Assembly: GCA_007127095.1 (NCBI GenBank)
Contig: SKZY01000443.1
Span: forward strand, 1 to 36,464
Length of the DNA: 36,464 nt
From: Planctomycetaceae bacterium
GTDB taxonomy: Bacteria; Planctomycetota; Planctomycetia; Pirellulales; Pirellulaceae
Reading direction: 5' to 3'
Shown: positions 19,152 through 27,859 of the stretch, piece by piece
Numbering within the stretch: the stretch's first letter is position 1
Layout: every line of letters starts with the position of its first letter
Program-made: the position numbers and the translations under genes
Notes under the pieces: model-generated
Seen by the model: the letters and a program-made list of their open reading frames with translations, nothing else
Told to the model about the DNA's origin: nothing
Databases searched by the model: none

Positions 19152-19313
19152 ACGCACCTGGCGGCAATCATTGACCAATTTCACTCCGTGGAGCAGTTCG
19201 AGGAATACGGCTTGCGGCATCTGGTCAAGCTCAACCGCATTGGATTCGATCAAATGTTCCAACGTCTCGGCAGGCGTGGGCTTTCGCCGTGGAAAACTCG
19301 AAGTGTTTATCGC
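19152..19313 (+). pseudogene. Possible coding remnant (N-terminal extension in frame with the downstream esterase)
   Basis: Frame opens after a TAA at 19149-19151: THLAAIIDQFHSVEQFEEYGLRHLVKLNRIGFDQMFQRLGRRGLSPWKTRSVYR. Protein-like composition but no ATG, and it precedes a convincing signal-peptide start at 19314. Confidence 0.35.
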
Positions 19314-20300
19314 ATGTTAAAGCACATTTCATTCTTGCTTGTCTCGGTGAGTGTTTGGCCGTTGTACGCCGACGCGCTGCCGCCTGCGGAGCCGTTGGTT
19401 GTCGGACTTTGGCCGAAAGAACCGCCGGGTCCACCCGCCGTGACTAACGGACCGGAGCAGGATCTGACGAAGCCTGAAGATCGGCTGATCGCGGGACGGC
19501 GGATCATCAAGCTGGGCAACGTCAGCGACCCGGAGATGCACGTCTTCCTGCCGCCGGCCGAGCGAGCAAACGGCGGTGCGGTCGTTGTCTGTCCCGGCGG
19601 CGGGTTCAGTATCCTGGCTTGGGATTTGGAAGGGACAGAGGTGGCCGAGTGGCTCAACAGCATCGGTATGGCCGCGGTGGTCGTCAAATACCGCGTGCCG
19701 ACTCGGCAGCACGGGGTGCCCGGCAAATGGCAAGGTCCGGTGATGGATGCTCAGAGAGCACTGAGTCTCACGCGCCACCGAGCGGCCGAGTGGAACATCG
19801 ACCCGCAGCGTATCGGCATTCTCGGCTTTTCTGCGGGTGGCGAGACGGCGGCGCTAACGGCGGTAAAGAACGGCCGGCGGCTGTACGAGCCGACCGACGA
19901 GGCGGATCGGACGCCGTGCGTGGCGAACTTCGCGCTGCTGATCTATCCCGGCGGGATTGCCGAGAAAGACGGCGTTCTCAAGGAGGATTATCGTGTGGAC
20001 AAGCAGACGCCGCCGATGTTCTTCGTCCATGCAGCCGACGACAATGTCACTTGCCAAAGCAGCGTCGCATTGTTCTCGGCGCTGCAAAAGGCCGGAGTGC
20101 CGGCCGAGCTGCACATCCACACCAGCGGCGGCCACGGCTACGGACTGCGTGCCACAAACCTGCCGGTTACGCATTGGCCGCACCATGCCGAGACGTGGCT
20201 GAAGCAGTTGGGCTTGACGGCGTCATCCGCATCGGTCGCCAGTGAACCGCGGGACGGCAACCCCGTCGATCAGCTGCCGATCAAAGGAGAAAATCAGTGA
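19314..20300 (+). CDS. Secreted alpha/beta hydrolase (acetyl-xylan esterase / BD-FAE type)
   Basis: MLKHISFLLVSVSVWPLYADALP signal; GGAVVVCPGGGFSILAWDLEGTEVAEWLNSIGMAAVVVKYRVP; nucleophile elbow GFSAGG; late D and GGHGYG. Confidence 0.87.
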   Translation: MLKHISFLLVSVSVWPLYADALPPAEPLVVGLWPKEPPGPPAVTNGPEQDLTKPEDRLIAGRRIIKLGNVSDPEMHVFLPPAERANGGAVVVCPGGGFSILAWDLEGTEVAEWLNSIGMAAVVVKYRVPTRQHGVPGKWQGPVMDAQRALSLTRHRAAEWNIDPQRIGILGFSAGGETAALTAVKNGRRLYEPTDEADRTPCVANFALLIYPGGIAEKDGVLKEDYRVDKQTPPMFFVHAADDNVTCQSSVALFSALQKAGVPAELHIHTSGGHGYGLRATNLPVTHWPHHAETWLKQLGLTASSASVASEPRDGNPVDQLPIKGENQ

Positions 20301-22438
20301 AATCATCGCGGATTCGTTATCCTATCGCCGCCTGGCTGTGGCTGATGGTTGGTATCGCTGCCGCGGCGGATCGGGGTCAATACGCTCGCGACGTTCGACC
20401 AATTCTGCAAAATTACTGCTTCGACTGCCACTACGACGGCGACGATGCCGAAGGGGGCGTGAACCTGGAGCGGTTCGAATCCGAAGAGCAGGTGCTCAGC
20501 GACCGCGGGATCTGGAAATACGTTTTTGACAAAGTCGAGTCGCGGCAGATGCCGCCGCCGAAGGAATCGGCGTTGCCCACCGACGCCGAGCGGCGGCGGA
20601 TTCTCGACTGGATCGCAGGCATCGCTGCGGCCCCCGACCCGGCGCTCGGTGCGATCGATCCGGGTAAGCCGATTCTGCGTCGACTGACGCGGCTGGAGTA
20701 CAACAACACGGTCCGCGATCTGCTGGCACTTGATATCGACCTGTTCATGTTCCCGGAACGGCTTCCTTTGGCCAACAAGAACTACTTCCAGCCAGAAACG
20801 GGAAAACTCGAGTCGCCGCTGACCGTTCGCGTCCGGGAGTATGGCGGCAAATATCCGGTGCTGCTCCCTGCCAGCGGCCTGCCGGGTGACAACCGGGCCG
20901 AACACGGTTATCGCAATCGGGGCGATGCGATGAATGTCTCGCCGCTGTTGCTGGAGAAGTACGTAGCCCTGGCGAGCGAGATCGTCCATCATCCGGATTT
21001 GCCCCGGCACAGTGCGGTGTTTGCCTGGTTGCTGGGGATCGATGCGGAACCGGCACAGGCTGCCCCTGCAGTTGGACCGCGTGAACGTCTGATCGTCTTC
21101 TTAAGACACGCTTTTCGCCGACCGCTAACCGACGACGAAATTGTGCCGTACGTTGAATTGTTCGAATCCGCTCGGCAATCCGGCCGGTCGGAAGCCGACG
21201 CCATCCGCGTCGCCGTACAAGCCGTCTTGTCATCGCCCAGCTTTTTGTTCCTGGCCGAATCCGCCAATCCCAGCGGCACCGAGTTACCCCTTCCCGCGGC
21301 GAGCCACTCACCAACGGTTCGTCCGCTGACCGACCATGAACTGGCCAATCGTCTGAGTTACTTCCTCTGGTCGTCGATGCCCGACGAGGAACTGATGAAG
21401 TTGGCCGACAGTGGGGAGCTGAGTGACGAAGCGACACTGACCGCCCAGACGCTGCGGATGCTCCGCGATCCCAAGTCGCGCGAGCTGAGCGAATCGTTCG
21501 CGGTCCAGTGGCTCAGGCTCGATCAGTTGTACACCTCCCAGCCGGACCGGCGGCTGTTCAAGCAGTATTATTCGGGCCCGCAGGGGAAGAACACGCTGCA
21601 CGCCTCGCAGCTTGTCGAGGCCCTGCTGCTGTTTGAAACCGTGCAGGTTGAGAATCGCAGCATCCTCGATTTGATCGCAGCCGATTACACCTGGGTCAAT
21701 CCTCGGCTGGCCCGCCTGTACGAATTCGATCTGGACCAGCAACTCGATCCTCCAGAGGCTGGTAGAGCCGTAGGCAATCGCGAACAGCCCCCCTCCGACC
21801 GTAGCTCGAACAACCTCTGGTGGCGGCTGCCACTGGCCGACTCCTCGCGGGGCGGCTACCTGACCATGTCCGCCCCGCTGACGGTCACGTCGCTGCCGTT
21901 TCGCACCAGCCCGGTCAAACGCGGCGCGTGGATGTTGGAGACCATCTTCAACCGCCCGCCGACCGAGCCGAAGGTGGCATTCGCGTTTGATGACGACACT
22001 CAGGAATCTGCCGCGGCCGAGAGCATTCGTGCCCGTTTCGAGGCCCACCGCAGCCAGGCGGCCTGCTATTCGTGCCACATTCGGATCGACCCGCCCGGCT
22101 TCGCCCTAGAGCATTTCGACGCTATCGGCGCCTGGCGCGAGTTCGATGGCGGTCAGGCGGTGGACGCGCGGGGCGAGTGGAACGGCCGCGTCTTCGACGG
22201 TCCCGCCGAGTTCAAAAGCCTGCTCCGCCATGACCCACACGAGTTCACCCGCGGATTCATCGAGCACCTGCTCAGCTACGCCCTGGGCCGAAAATTGGAA
22301 CTGGCCGATCTGCCGATCGTCGAGCAGATTCAGCAAAAGGCTCAAGACTCCGATTATCGGCTACAACAGATCGTCTGTGAGGTCGTGGCTTCTTACCCGT
22401 TTCGTCATCTGCGGAGCGACATTGGACGACCGGATTGA
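20297..22438 (+). CDS. PSCyt1-DUF1587-DUF1592-DUF1588-type secreted cytochrome-like protein
   Basis: Signal peptide; PILQNYCFDCH (20417-20431); RLTRLEYNNTVRDLLALD; LSYFLWSSMPDEELMKLADSGEL; KRGAWMLETIFNRPP; CYSCHIRIDPPGFALEHFDAIGAWR (CYSCH at 22064-22078). Confidence 0.92.
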   Translation: MKSSRIRYPIAAWLWLMVGIAAAADRGQYARDVRPILQNYCFDCHYDGDDAEGGVNLERFESEEQVLSDRGIWKYVFDKVESRQMPPPKESALPTDAERRRILDWIAGIAAAPDPALGAIDPGKPILRRLTRLEYNNTVRDLLALDIDLFMFPERLPLANKNYFQPETGKLESPLTVRVREYGGKYPVLLPASGLPGDNRAEHGYRNRGDAMNVSPLLLEKYVALASEIVHHPDLPRHSAVFAWLLGIDAEPAQAAPAVGPRERLIVFLRHAFRRPLTDDEIVPYVELFESARQSGRSEADAIRVAVQAVLSSPSFLFLAESANPSGTELPLPAASHSPTVRPLTDHELANRLSYFLWSSMPDEELMKLADSGELSDEATLTAQTLRMLRDPKSRELSESFAVQWLRLDQLYTSQPDRRLFKQYYSGPQGKNTLHASQLVEALLLFETVQVENRSILDLIAADYTWVNPRLARLYEFDLDQQLDPPEAGRAVGNREQPPSDRSSNNLWWRLPLADSSRGGYLTMSAPLTVTSLPFRTSPVKRGAWMLETIFNRPPTEPKVAFAFDDDTQESAAAESIRARFEAHRSQAACYSCHIRIDPPGFALEHFDAIGAWREFDGGQAVDARGEWNGRVFDGPAEFKSLLRHDPHEFTRGFIEHLLSYALGRKLELADLPIVEQIQQKAQDSDYRLQQIVCEVVASYPFRHLRSDIGRPD

Positions 22439-22460
22439 ATTCGCGTCGAACCGGCTCCAA

Positions 22461-22586
22461 TCAACGATTCCCGACACTCAAAGCCGCCTGGGCGGAGAAG
22501 TGGTTCGAATCAAACTCACCGACGACCTGCCCCGAGGGCTCGCGTTTCAGGCAGTAAACCGTTTCGGCCAGTGACTGCGGGGCCAT
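22461..22586 (-). CDS. Putative small protein (41 aa), not in the supplied ORF track
   Basis: Reverse-strand reading: MAPQSLAETVYCLKREPSGQVVGEFDSNHFSAQAALSVGNR*. Starts 9 nt after the kinase stop (22596-22598), same strand. Confidence 0.4.
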   Translation of the reverse strand: MAPQSLAETVYCLKREPSGQVVGEFDSNHFSAQAALSVGNR

Positions 22587-22595
22587 TCGCGGTGC

Positions 22596-24968
22596 CTAAC
22601 GGACCGTGATCGTCGGTTCGTTTCCCGGATCGATCGGCGGCAACGCGTCATCGAAGCGGGTCGGGTCATTGATCCGGTTGACGTATCGCCACATCGCTAC
22701 GGTCAGGATGAAGATGATCGCCAATGTCACCGCGCCGTCGACCAATAGCCGGCGTTTGAGTTCACCGACCGGGGCGAACACCTTCGACAAGCGGTATTGC
22801 ACCAACACGAGCAACTCGGTCGTCGGTACCGTCGAGCGGTCTTTGGCGGCGACACGGTCATCTTCGGTGGTCGTCGGCGTGCCATCGGTCCCCGTGCGGG
22901 TAGCGTCGAGTGGGACGACCGATGAAAACGAGCCGCTGGGGGTGAATCGCCCGTTGGGGCCGACGATTTCTCTCGGCAGCGACACGGGCGCGACCGCGGC
23001 GAGCCATTTGCCGGCGAACAGTTCGCCACCCGGAGCGGCCGCCATCGGGTCGTGGTAGTCGACATCGCCGCCGGCGAGCAATTCATCGAGTACTCGAGGT
23101 TCGACCTGAAAGTGTTCTTCTCCTAACGGTGAAACGCTGTCGGCATGGCGATCCATCAACGGGTGCTGCAAGACCGTTCCTCTCAGTGGGCCTTCTCGAA
23201 CATCGACAACCACGGCCAATTGATCACTCAGTTTGCCATCGCTGGTCGATTCGAAATCGCCCAGGTTGGTCGTGATCACGAAGACGCCGTCGGGCGGTCG
23301 CAGTTCGGTTTCCGGGTCGCCGGCCGCCCGCTCGGGGGTGAGGTAAATCGGCATGCTGAAAGCCAATTTCCACAACCCGGTGGCGGTGCTTTGGAAGGCC
23401 CGTGAAACGTGCGGCCCGGTCAACGGGGTGATCGACCTAGGCGGCGTATCGCGAGGCAATTCGTTCCGTTCGCCGTGAAAGTAGGTACGGAAGGCAAAGT
23501 TCATACCGGTACTCAGCTGCGCCTCCTCGACATCGGTGTCGAACGCGATCGCTACGATCGTCCCTTGGGCGTCGGTGATGAACATCGTCGAAATATCGGG
23601 CAGCAAATTGTCGGGGTCATCGAGGTAGTCGGTTAAACGCAGGCTGAGTTGGGCATCGAGCGGGAGGCGATCGGCGTGCCGCAGGAAGTTTTCTCGATCG
23701 CCGGCCGCTTCTGCGGGGGCATCGATGATCCGTTGTCGCATTTGAGTCATTTCGTCCGACGCCAGTAGGTCACGAAAGACGGCACGAGTGGCGCCATCAG
23801 CCGCTTCACGGGCCAAGACGTGAAAGTAGCTCTGCAGTTCGTTTTCCAATGACCGGGCCGCAAACCGGGCGGCCATCTGGTTGCTGGCCCGCGCCTCGGT
23901 TCGCAACGCTTCGGTCGCGCGGCTGCTGGTTTCGAGAATGCTGTAGGCGGCGAAGCCGCCGCTGAACAGCATCAACAACAGCGGGCCGACGATGCCCAAC
24001 AGCATCAACGGACGCCGGGCCCGCGCTTGGTCTCTTTGGTCGAGCGCCGCCAACACCTGTTGAACGTTGGCGAAACGTTGCGCCGGATCGGGGGCGAGAC
24101 AGCGATCGACGATCGCCGCCAACGACCGGTCGACGCCACGACGACCGCGATGAGCGATCGGACGGACGTCATTCACGATCGCGGTGCGATAATGTTCGAG
24201 CCGCTTGGGCAGCGACCCGGCGGTGTCGATCCGACCGAGGAGCGATTCGTCACGGTGGGGAATTTTGCCGGTCAGCATTCGGTACAGGATCACGCCCAAG
24301 GCATAGACGTCCCACCGCGCATCCGGGGCTGCGTCGAGGTTCGCTTGCTCAGGAGCCATGTAAAACAAGGTGCCCAGCGAAGGCGATTGGTCGTGTGACA
24401 TCCGGCTCTGACCAAAATCGGCCAGGCGTGGCGAATTGTCGGAATCGAGCAGGATATTGCCCGGTTTGAGGTCACAGTGCAGCACCCCGCGACCGTGGCA
24501 ATGGTTCAAACCGACACAGATCTTGCGAAAGATATCGACCGATTGGCTGACCGGCAGTCGGCCGGTCGCCTGCAGCAAATCCTCCAGCGATCCGTTGGGT
24601 AGGAACTCCATCACGTAGAATGGCGGTTCGGCATCCCAGCCGACATCCAACACCTGCACGATCGACCGTTCGGCCGACAACTGCACCAGATTCTTCACCT
24701 CACGGGACAGCAGCGACCAATTGACGCCGCCACGGTGCAGGTAGAATTTGACGGCGACCGGGCGTCCCGTGTTCAAGTCATGGCCAAACCAGACCTGGCC
24801 GAACGTCCCAGCCCCCAAGAAACGATCGAGCCGATAACCCGGCAGCACCGCCGGTGGAGCCGTCGGCCGACGACTCAATTCCTCGGCTTGCAGCTGTTCC
24901 CCCAAGCTTTGCTGTTCTGTCTGATCGCCAATCACAAGTTCCGTATTCCTCTCAGCATGCTGCCCCAT
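22596..24968 (-). CDS. Transmembrane Ser/Thr protein kinase with extracytoplasmic sensor-like domain
   Basis: YRLDRFLGAGTFGQVWFGHDLNTGRPVAVKFYL, GVLHCDLKPGNILLDSDNSPRLADFG, APEQANLDAAPDARWDVYALGVILYRMLTG. TM1 LMLLGIVGPLLLMLFSGGFAAYSIL, TM2 LLVDGAVTLAIIFILTVAMW. ORF is open to 25055. Confidence 0.93.
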   Translation of the reverse strand: MGQHAERNTELVIGDQTEQQSLGEQLQAEELSRRPTAPPAVLPGYRLDRFLGAGTFGQVWFGHDLNTGRPVAVKFYLHRGGVNWSLLSREVKNLVQLSAERSIVQVLDVGWDAEPPFYVMEFLPNGSLEDLLQATGRLPVSQSVDIFRKICVGLNHCHGRGVLHCDLKPGNILLDSDNSPRLADFGQSRMSHDQSPSLGTLFYMAPEQANLDAAPDARWDVYALGVILYRMLTGKIPHRDESLLGRIDTAGSLPKRLEHYRTAIVNDVRPIAHRGRRGVDRSLAAIVDRCLAPDPAQRFANVQQVLAALDQRDQARARRPLMLLGIVGPLLLMLFSGGFAAYSILETSSRATEALRTEARASNQMAARFAARSLENELQSYFHVLAREAADGATRAVFRDLLASDEMTQMRQRIIDAPAEAAGDRENFLRHADRLPLDAQLSLRLTDYLDDPDNLLPDISTMFITDAQGTIVAIAFDTDVEEAQLSTGMNFAFRTYFHGERNELPRDTPPRSITPLTGPHVSRAFQSTATGLWKLAFSMPIYLTPERAAGDPETELRPPDGVFVITTNLGDFESTSDGKLSDQLAVVVDVREGPLRGTVLQHPLMDRHADSVSPLGEEHFQVEPRVLDELLAGGDVDYHDPMAAAPGGELFAGKWLAAVAPVSLPREIVGPNGRFTPSGSFSSVVPLDATRTGTDGTPTTTEDDRVAAKDRSTVPTTELLVLVQYRLSKVFAPVGELKRRLLVDGAVTLAIIFILTVAMWRYVNRINDPTRFDDALPPIDPGNEPTITVR

Positions 24969-26232
24969 GACACGTTCGTTTTCGTTCCTGTTGATTCTAT
25001 CGCTGATCGTCAACCGAGGAGTCATTCCGACCGCGGCAACCGCGGCTGACGACATCGCGGCCGACCGAAAAACCGACGATCAAGCTACCGACAACCAGGG
25101 CGCCGACGTGCCGCTCCCGCTCGACGGCGAAGCGGGGCGCGACCTGTCGGTTCGACTGTTCACCCCCCGCAGTCGGCTGGTCACGCCGCGGACCGAGATC
25201 AGCGGGGCGAAGTTTCCGGTCGTCGACGTGCATACCCATTTTTTCTACAAGTTACGACACAATGAGCAGGCGTTGGACGATTTTGTCAGGTTGATGGACC
25301 GTAACGACATTCGCGTCTGCGTCTCGCTCGACGGGCGGCTCGGCGGACAATTAGACAGTCACATCGATTTTTTACATCGGCGATATCGGGACCGATTCGT
25401 GATTTTCGCCAATATCGACTGGCAGGGTGATGGCGACCCTCAAGACCCGGCCACGTGGGACTGCCTCCGCCACGGATTCGCTGACCGCACCGCCGCCCGC
25501 TTGAGCGCCGCCGTCGACCGCGGGGTTGCCGGGTTGAAAGTCTTCAAGCGATTGGGCTTGGAATACAAGGATGCCGAGGGGGAGTTGCTGCGGATCGACG
25601 ACCCGAGGTGGGACCCGATCTGGGCGGCCTGCGGACGATTGGGAATCCCGGTATTGATCCACAGCGGCGATCCGGCGGCCTTCTTCGACCCGGTCGATCG
25701 CTTCAACGAACGCTGGGAGGAACTCAGCCGCAACCCGAGTTGGAGCTTTCACGGCCCTGAGTTTCCGGCGCTGGACGAACTGCTGCAGGCCCGCAACCGC
25801 GTGATCGCTCGCCACCCGCAAACCCGCTTCATCGCCGCTCACCTGGCCAGCAGTGAGCACGACCTAGAGACGCTCTCGGTTTGGCTGGACACCTATCCCA
25901 ATCTGTATCTCGACATCGCATCGCGGATCAGCGAATTGGGGCGGCAACCTTATTCGGCACGCAAGTTTCTGATCCGACACGCCGACCGCGTCCTCTTCGC
26001 CACGGATGGCCCGTGGCCCGAACAGCGGTTGCACGCCTATTGGCGATTCTTGGAAACACGGGACCAAGCCTTCGACTACAGCGAGAAAACGCCTCCTCCA
26101 CAGGGTTTGTGGCAGATTCACGGACTCGGTCTGCCCGATGATACGCTGCGAAAAATTTATTACCGCAACGCCGCCGAATTGATACCTGGCATCGCAGACA
26201 GGCTGGGCGACGTCGAGACGGAGGTCGATTGA
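24967..26232 (+). CDS. Secreted amidohydrolase (Amidohydro_2-like TIM barrel)
   Basis: Signal peptide MTRSFSFLLILSLIVNRGVIPTAATAA; FPVVDVHTHFFYKL; IPVLIHSGDP; FIAAHLASSEHDLETLSVWLDTYPNLYLDIASR; VLFATDGPWP. Confidence 0.88.
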   Translation: MTRSFSFLLILSLIVNRGVIPTAATAADDIAADRKTDDQATDNQGADVPLPLDGEAGRDLSVRLFTPRSRLVTPRTEISGAKFPVVDVHTHFFYKLRHNEQALDDFVRLMDRNDIRVCVSLDGRLGGQLDSHIDFLHRRYRDRFVIFANIDWQGDGDPQDPATWDCLRHGFADRTAARLSAAVDRGVAGLKVFKRLGLEYKDAEGELLRIDDPRWDPIWAACGRLGIPVLIHSGDPAAFFDPVDRFNERWEELSRNPSWSFHGPEFPALDELLQARNRVIARHPQTRFIAAHLASSEHDLETLSVWLDTYPNLYLDIASRISELGRQPYSARKFLIRHADRVLFATDGPWPEQRLHAYWRFLETRDQAFDYSEKTPPPQGLWQIHGLGLPDDTLRKIYYRNAAELIPGIADRLGDVETEVD

Positions 26233-26295
26233 TCCGAACGCGGCGGTTGGAGGAGTCTGACGGTTGTATCGATTATCTCGGCGTCGTCCCTGTCG

Positions 26296-27273
26296 ATGGC
26301 CGGACAATCGTTATTGGCCGATTCAACAGAACAGTCCCTTCCTCCGACGCATGAAGCCGTGTTTGTGAAACCGAGTTCAGGAAAGCCGCTACGGTTCCTC
26401 TGGTCCATCGGACTGGTCGTCTTGCTGACCGGATGCGGTGCGACGCGGTTGACCGATACTTCACGGAGCGCTTCGGAAGAATTGTTGCTCTCCCACGCGA
26501 TCGATCGGGCGGTCGGTCAGCTCAATCTGACGGTGCTTGCCGGACAAGACGTCTATCTCGACACGACCAACTTGGGCGACGTCACCTACAGCGGCTACCT
26601 GACCGGCGCGTTGCGCCAGCACCTGCTGGCCAGCGGGGCTCGGCTGGTTCCCGAACTTGAACAAGCCGCGGTCGTTGTCGAGGCCCGGGCCGGTTCGGTC
26701 GCGACGACGCGTCACGATTCGATGATCGGGATTCCCGAGACTCAGGTTCCGGCAGTTCTCGTCGGCGGTTCGGGGACGTTGCCCGAGATCGCGTTGATCA
26801 AAAAGGCGATCCACATCGGCGTCGCCAAGGTCGGCGTGTTCGCTTATCGGACGGTCGACGGTGTCGGGGTTTGGCAATCGGGGATGCGGGAAACCCAAAG
26901 TATCAGCGAAAGCAATTGGTACTTCGGCACGGGACCGTTTCAAACCGGTGACGTGGTCATCAACGGGACTCCCGACGTCCGACGCGGTTTGCGTCCGACA
27001 CGTCGTTCGCATCGTCGCAACAGCCCTTTGGAATACGAAAATTGGTTTGGCGAAATGCCGATCGACCAACCGCGGGACCGGGCGGCAGCGAGCGACTCGT
27101 CGGCGGGAATCTCGGACACCGAAGATGCCGACTCGGCAGGCCAGGCGGACGGTTCAGCGCCCGATGGCGACGAAACGCTCCCGGAGCCGATCGAACCGGG
27201 CACCCCCGAAGCAGCGCCGGGTGAGGAACCACTTTGGCACTGGGTCACGCCGGCGGCGTTTCGTCAGGATTGA
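26296..27273 (+). CDS. Lipoprotein of a planctomycete-type family (possibly DUF6655)
   Basis: Lipobox LVVLLTGCGATRLTDTSRSASEELLLSHAIDRAVGQLNL; acidic, low-complexity C terminus. Family name from memory. Confidence 0.6.
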   Translation: MAGQSLLADSTEQSLPPTHEAVFVKPSSGKPLRFLWSIGLVVLLTGCGATRLTDTSRSASEELLLSHAIDRAVGQLNLTVLAGQDVYLDTTNLGDVTYSGYLTGALRQHLLASGARLVPELEQAAVVVEARAGSVATTRHDSMIGIPETQVPAVLVGGSGTLPEIALIKKAIHIGVAKVGVFAYRTVDGVGVWQSGMRETQSISESNWYFGTGPFQTGDVVINGTPDVRRGLRPTRRSHRRNSPLEYENWFGEMPIDQPRDRAAASDSSAGISDTEDADSAGQADGSAPDGDETLPEPIEPGTPEAAPGEEPLWHWVTPAAFRQD

Positions 27274-27859
27274 TCAGGCTGGGCGGCAACGGCGCGGCCC
27301 GGTCGGCTCGAATCGCCGCCAACGTTTGCTGGGCGATCTCGTCGATTTCGCGACCGACGGTGTCGATTCGGTAGCGGGCGACCTGATCGTAGAGCGGTTG
27401 TCGCTCCGCCAATAGCTTTTCGATCTCTTCTCGCTGTGGCAGTCCGGTCAGTGCGGGTCTTCGTTCGGCGGTACTGGCGTCACGTTTCAATCGCTCCAAA
27501 ACGGTGGTGGCGTCGACTTGCAACCAGACGCAGACGCCGGTGTCAGCGATCAATCGGCGGTTGTTCGGCCGCAACACGGCACCGCCACCGAGCGAAATCA
27601 CGGCTGGCGGTTGGCTGGCGATCGCCGCCAGCGTCGCCTCCTCCCGATCGCGGAACTCGGCTTCACCGCCCGACGCAAAAATCTCTCGGATCGAACGGCC
27701 CACGCGTGACTCGATCGCATCATCGAGATCGATCCATGGCCGACGTAGCCGGGTCGCAAGCAGTTGACCGACGGAGCTTTTTCCCGAACCTCGGTAACCG
27801 GCCAGATAGAGATGGCATGCAGATCGGGAAATATCGGTGCGGTCGGGATCACGGTTCAT
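27245..27859 (-). CDS. aroK: Shikimate kinase
   Basis: LYLAGYRGSGKSSVGQLLATRLRRPWIDLDDAIESRVGRSIREIFASGGEAEFRDREEATL...VISLGGGAVL. ATG at 27859 overlaps the dus stop. Confidence 0.93.
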   Translation of the reverse strand: MNRDPDRTDISRSACHLYLAGYRGSGKSSVGQLLATRLRRPWIDLDDAIESRVGRSIREIFASGGEAEFRDREEATLAAIASQPPAVISLGGGAVLRPNNRRLIADTGVCVWLQVDATTVLERLKRDASTAERRPALTGLPQREEIEKLLAERQPLYDQVARYRIDTVGREIDEIAQQTLAAIRADRAAPLPPSLINPDETPPA

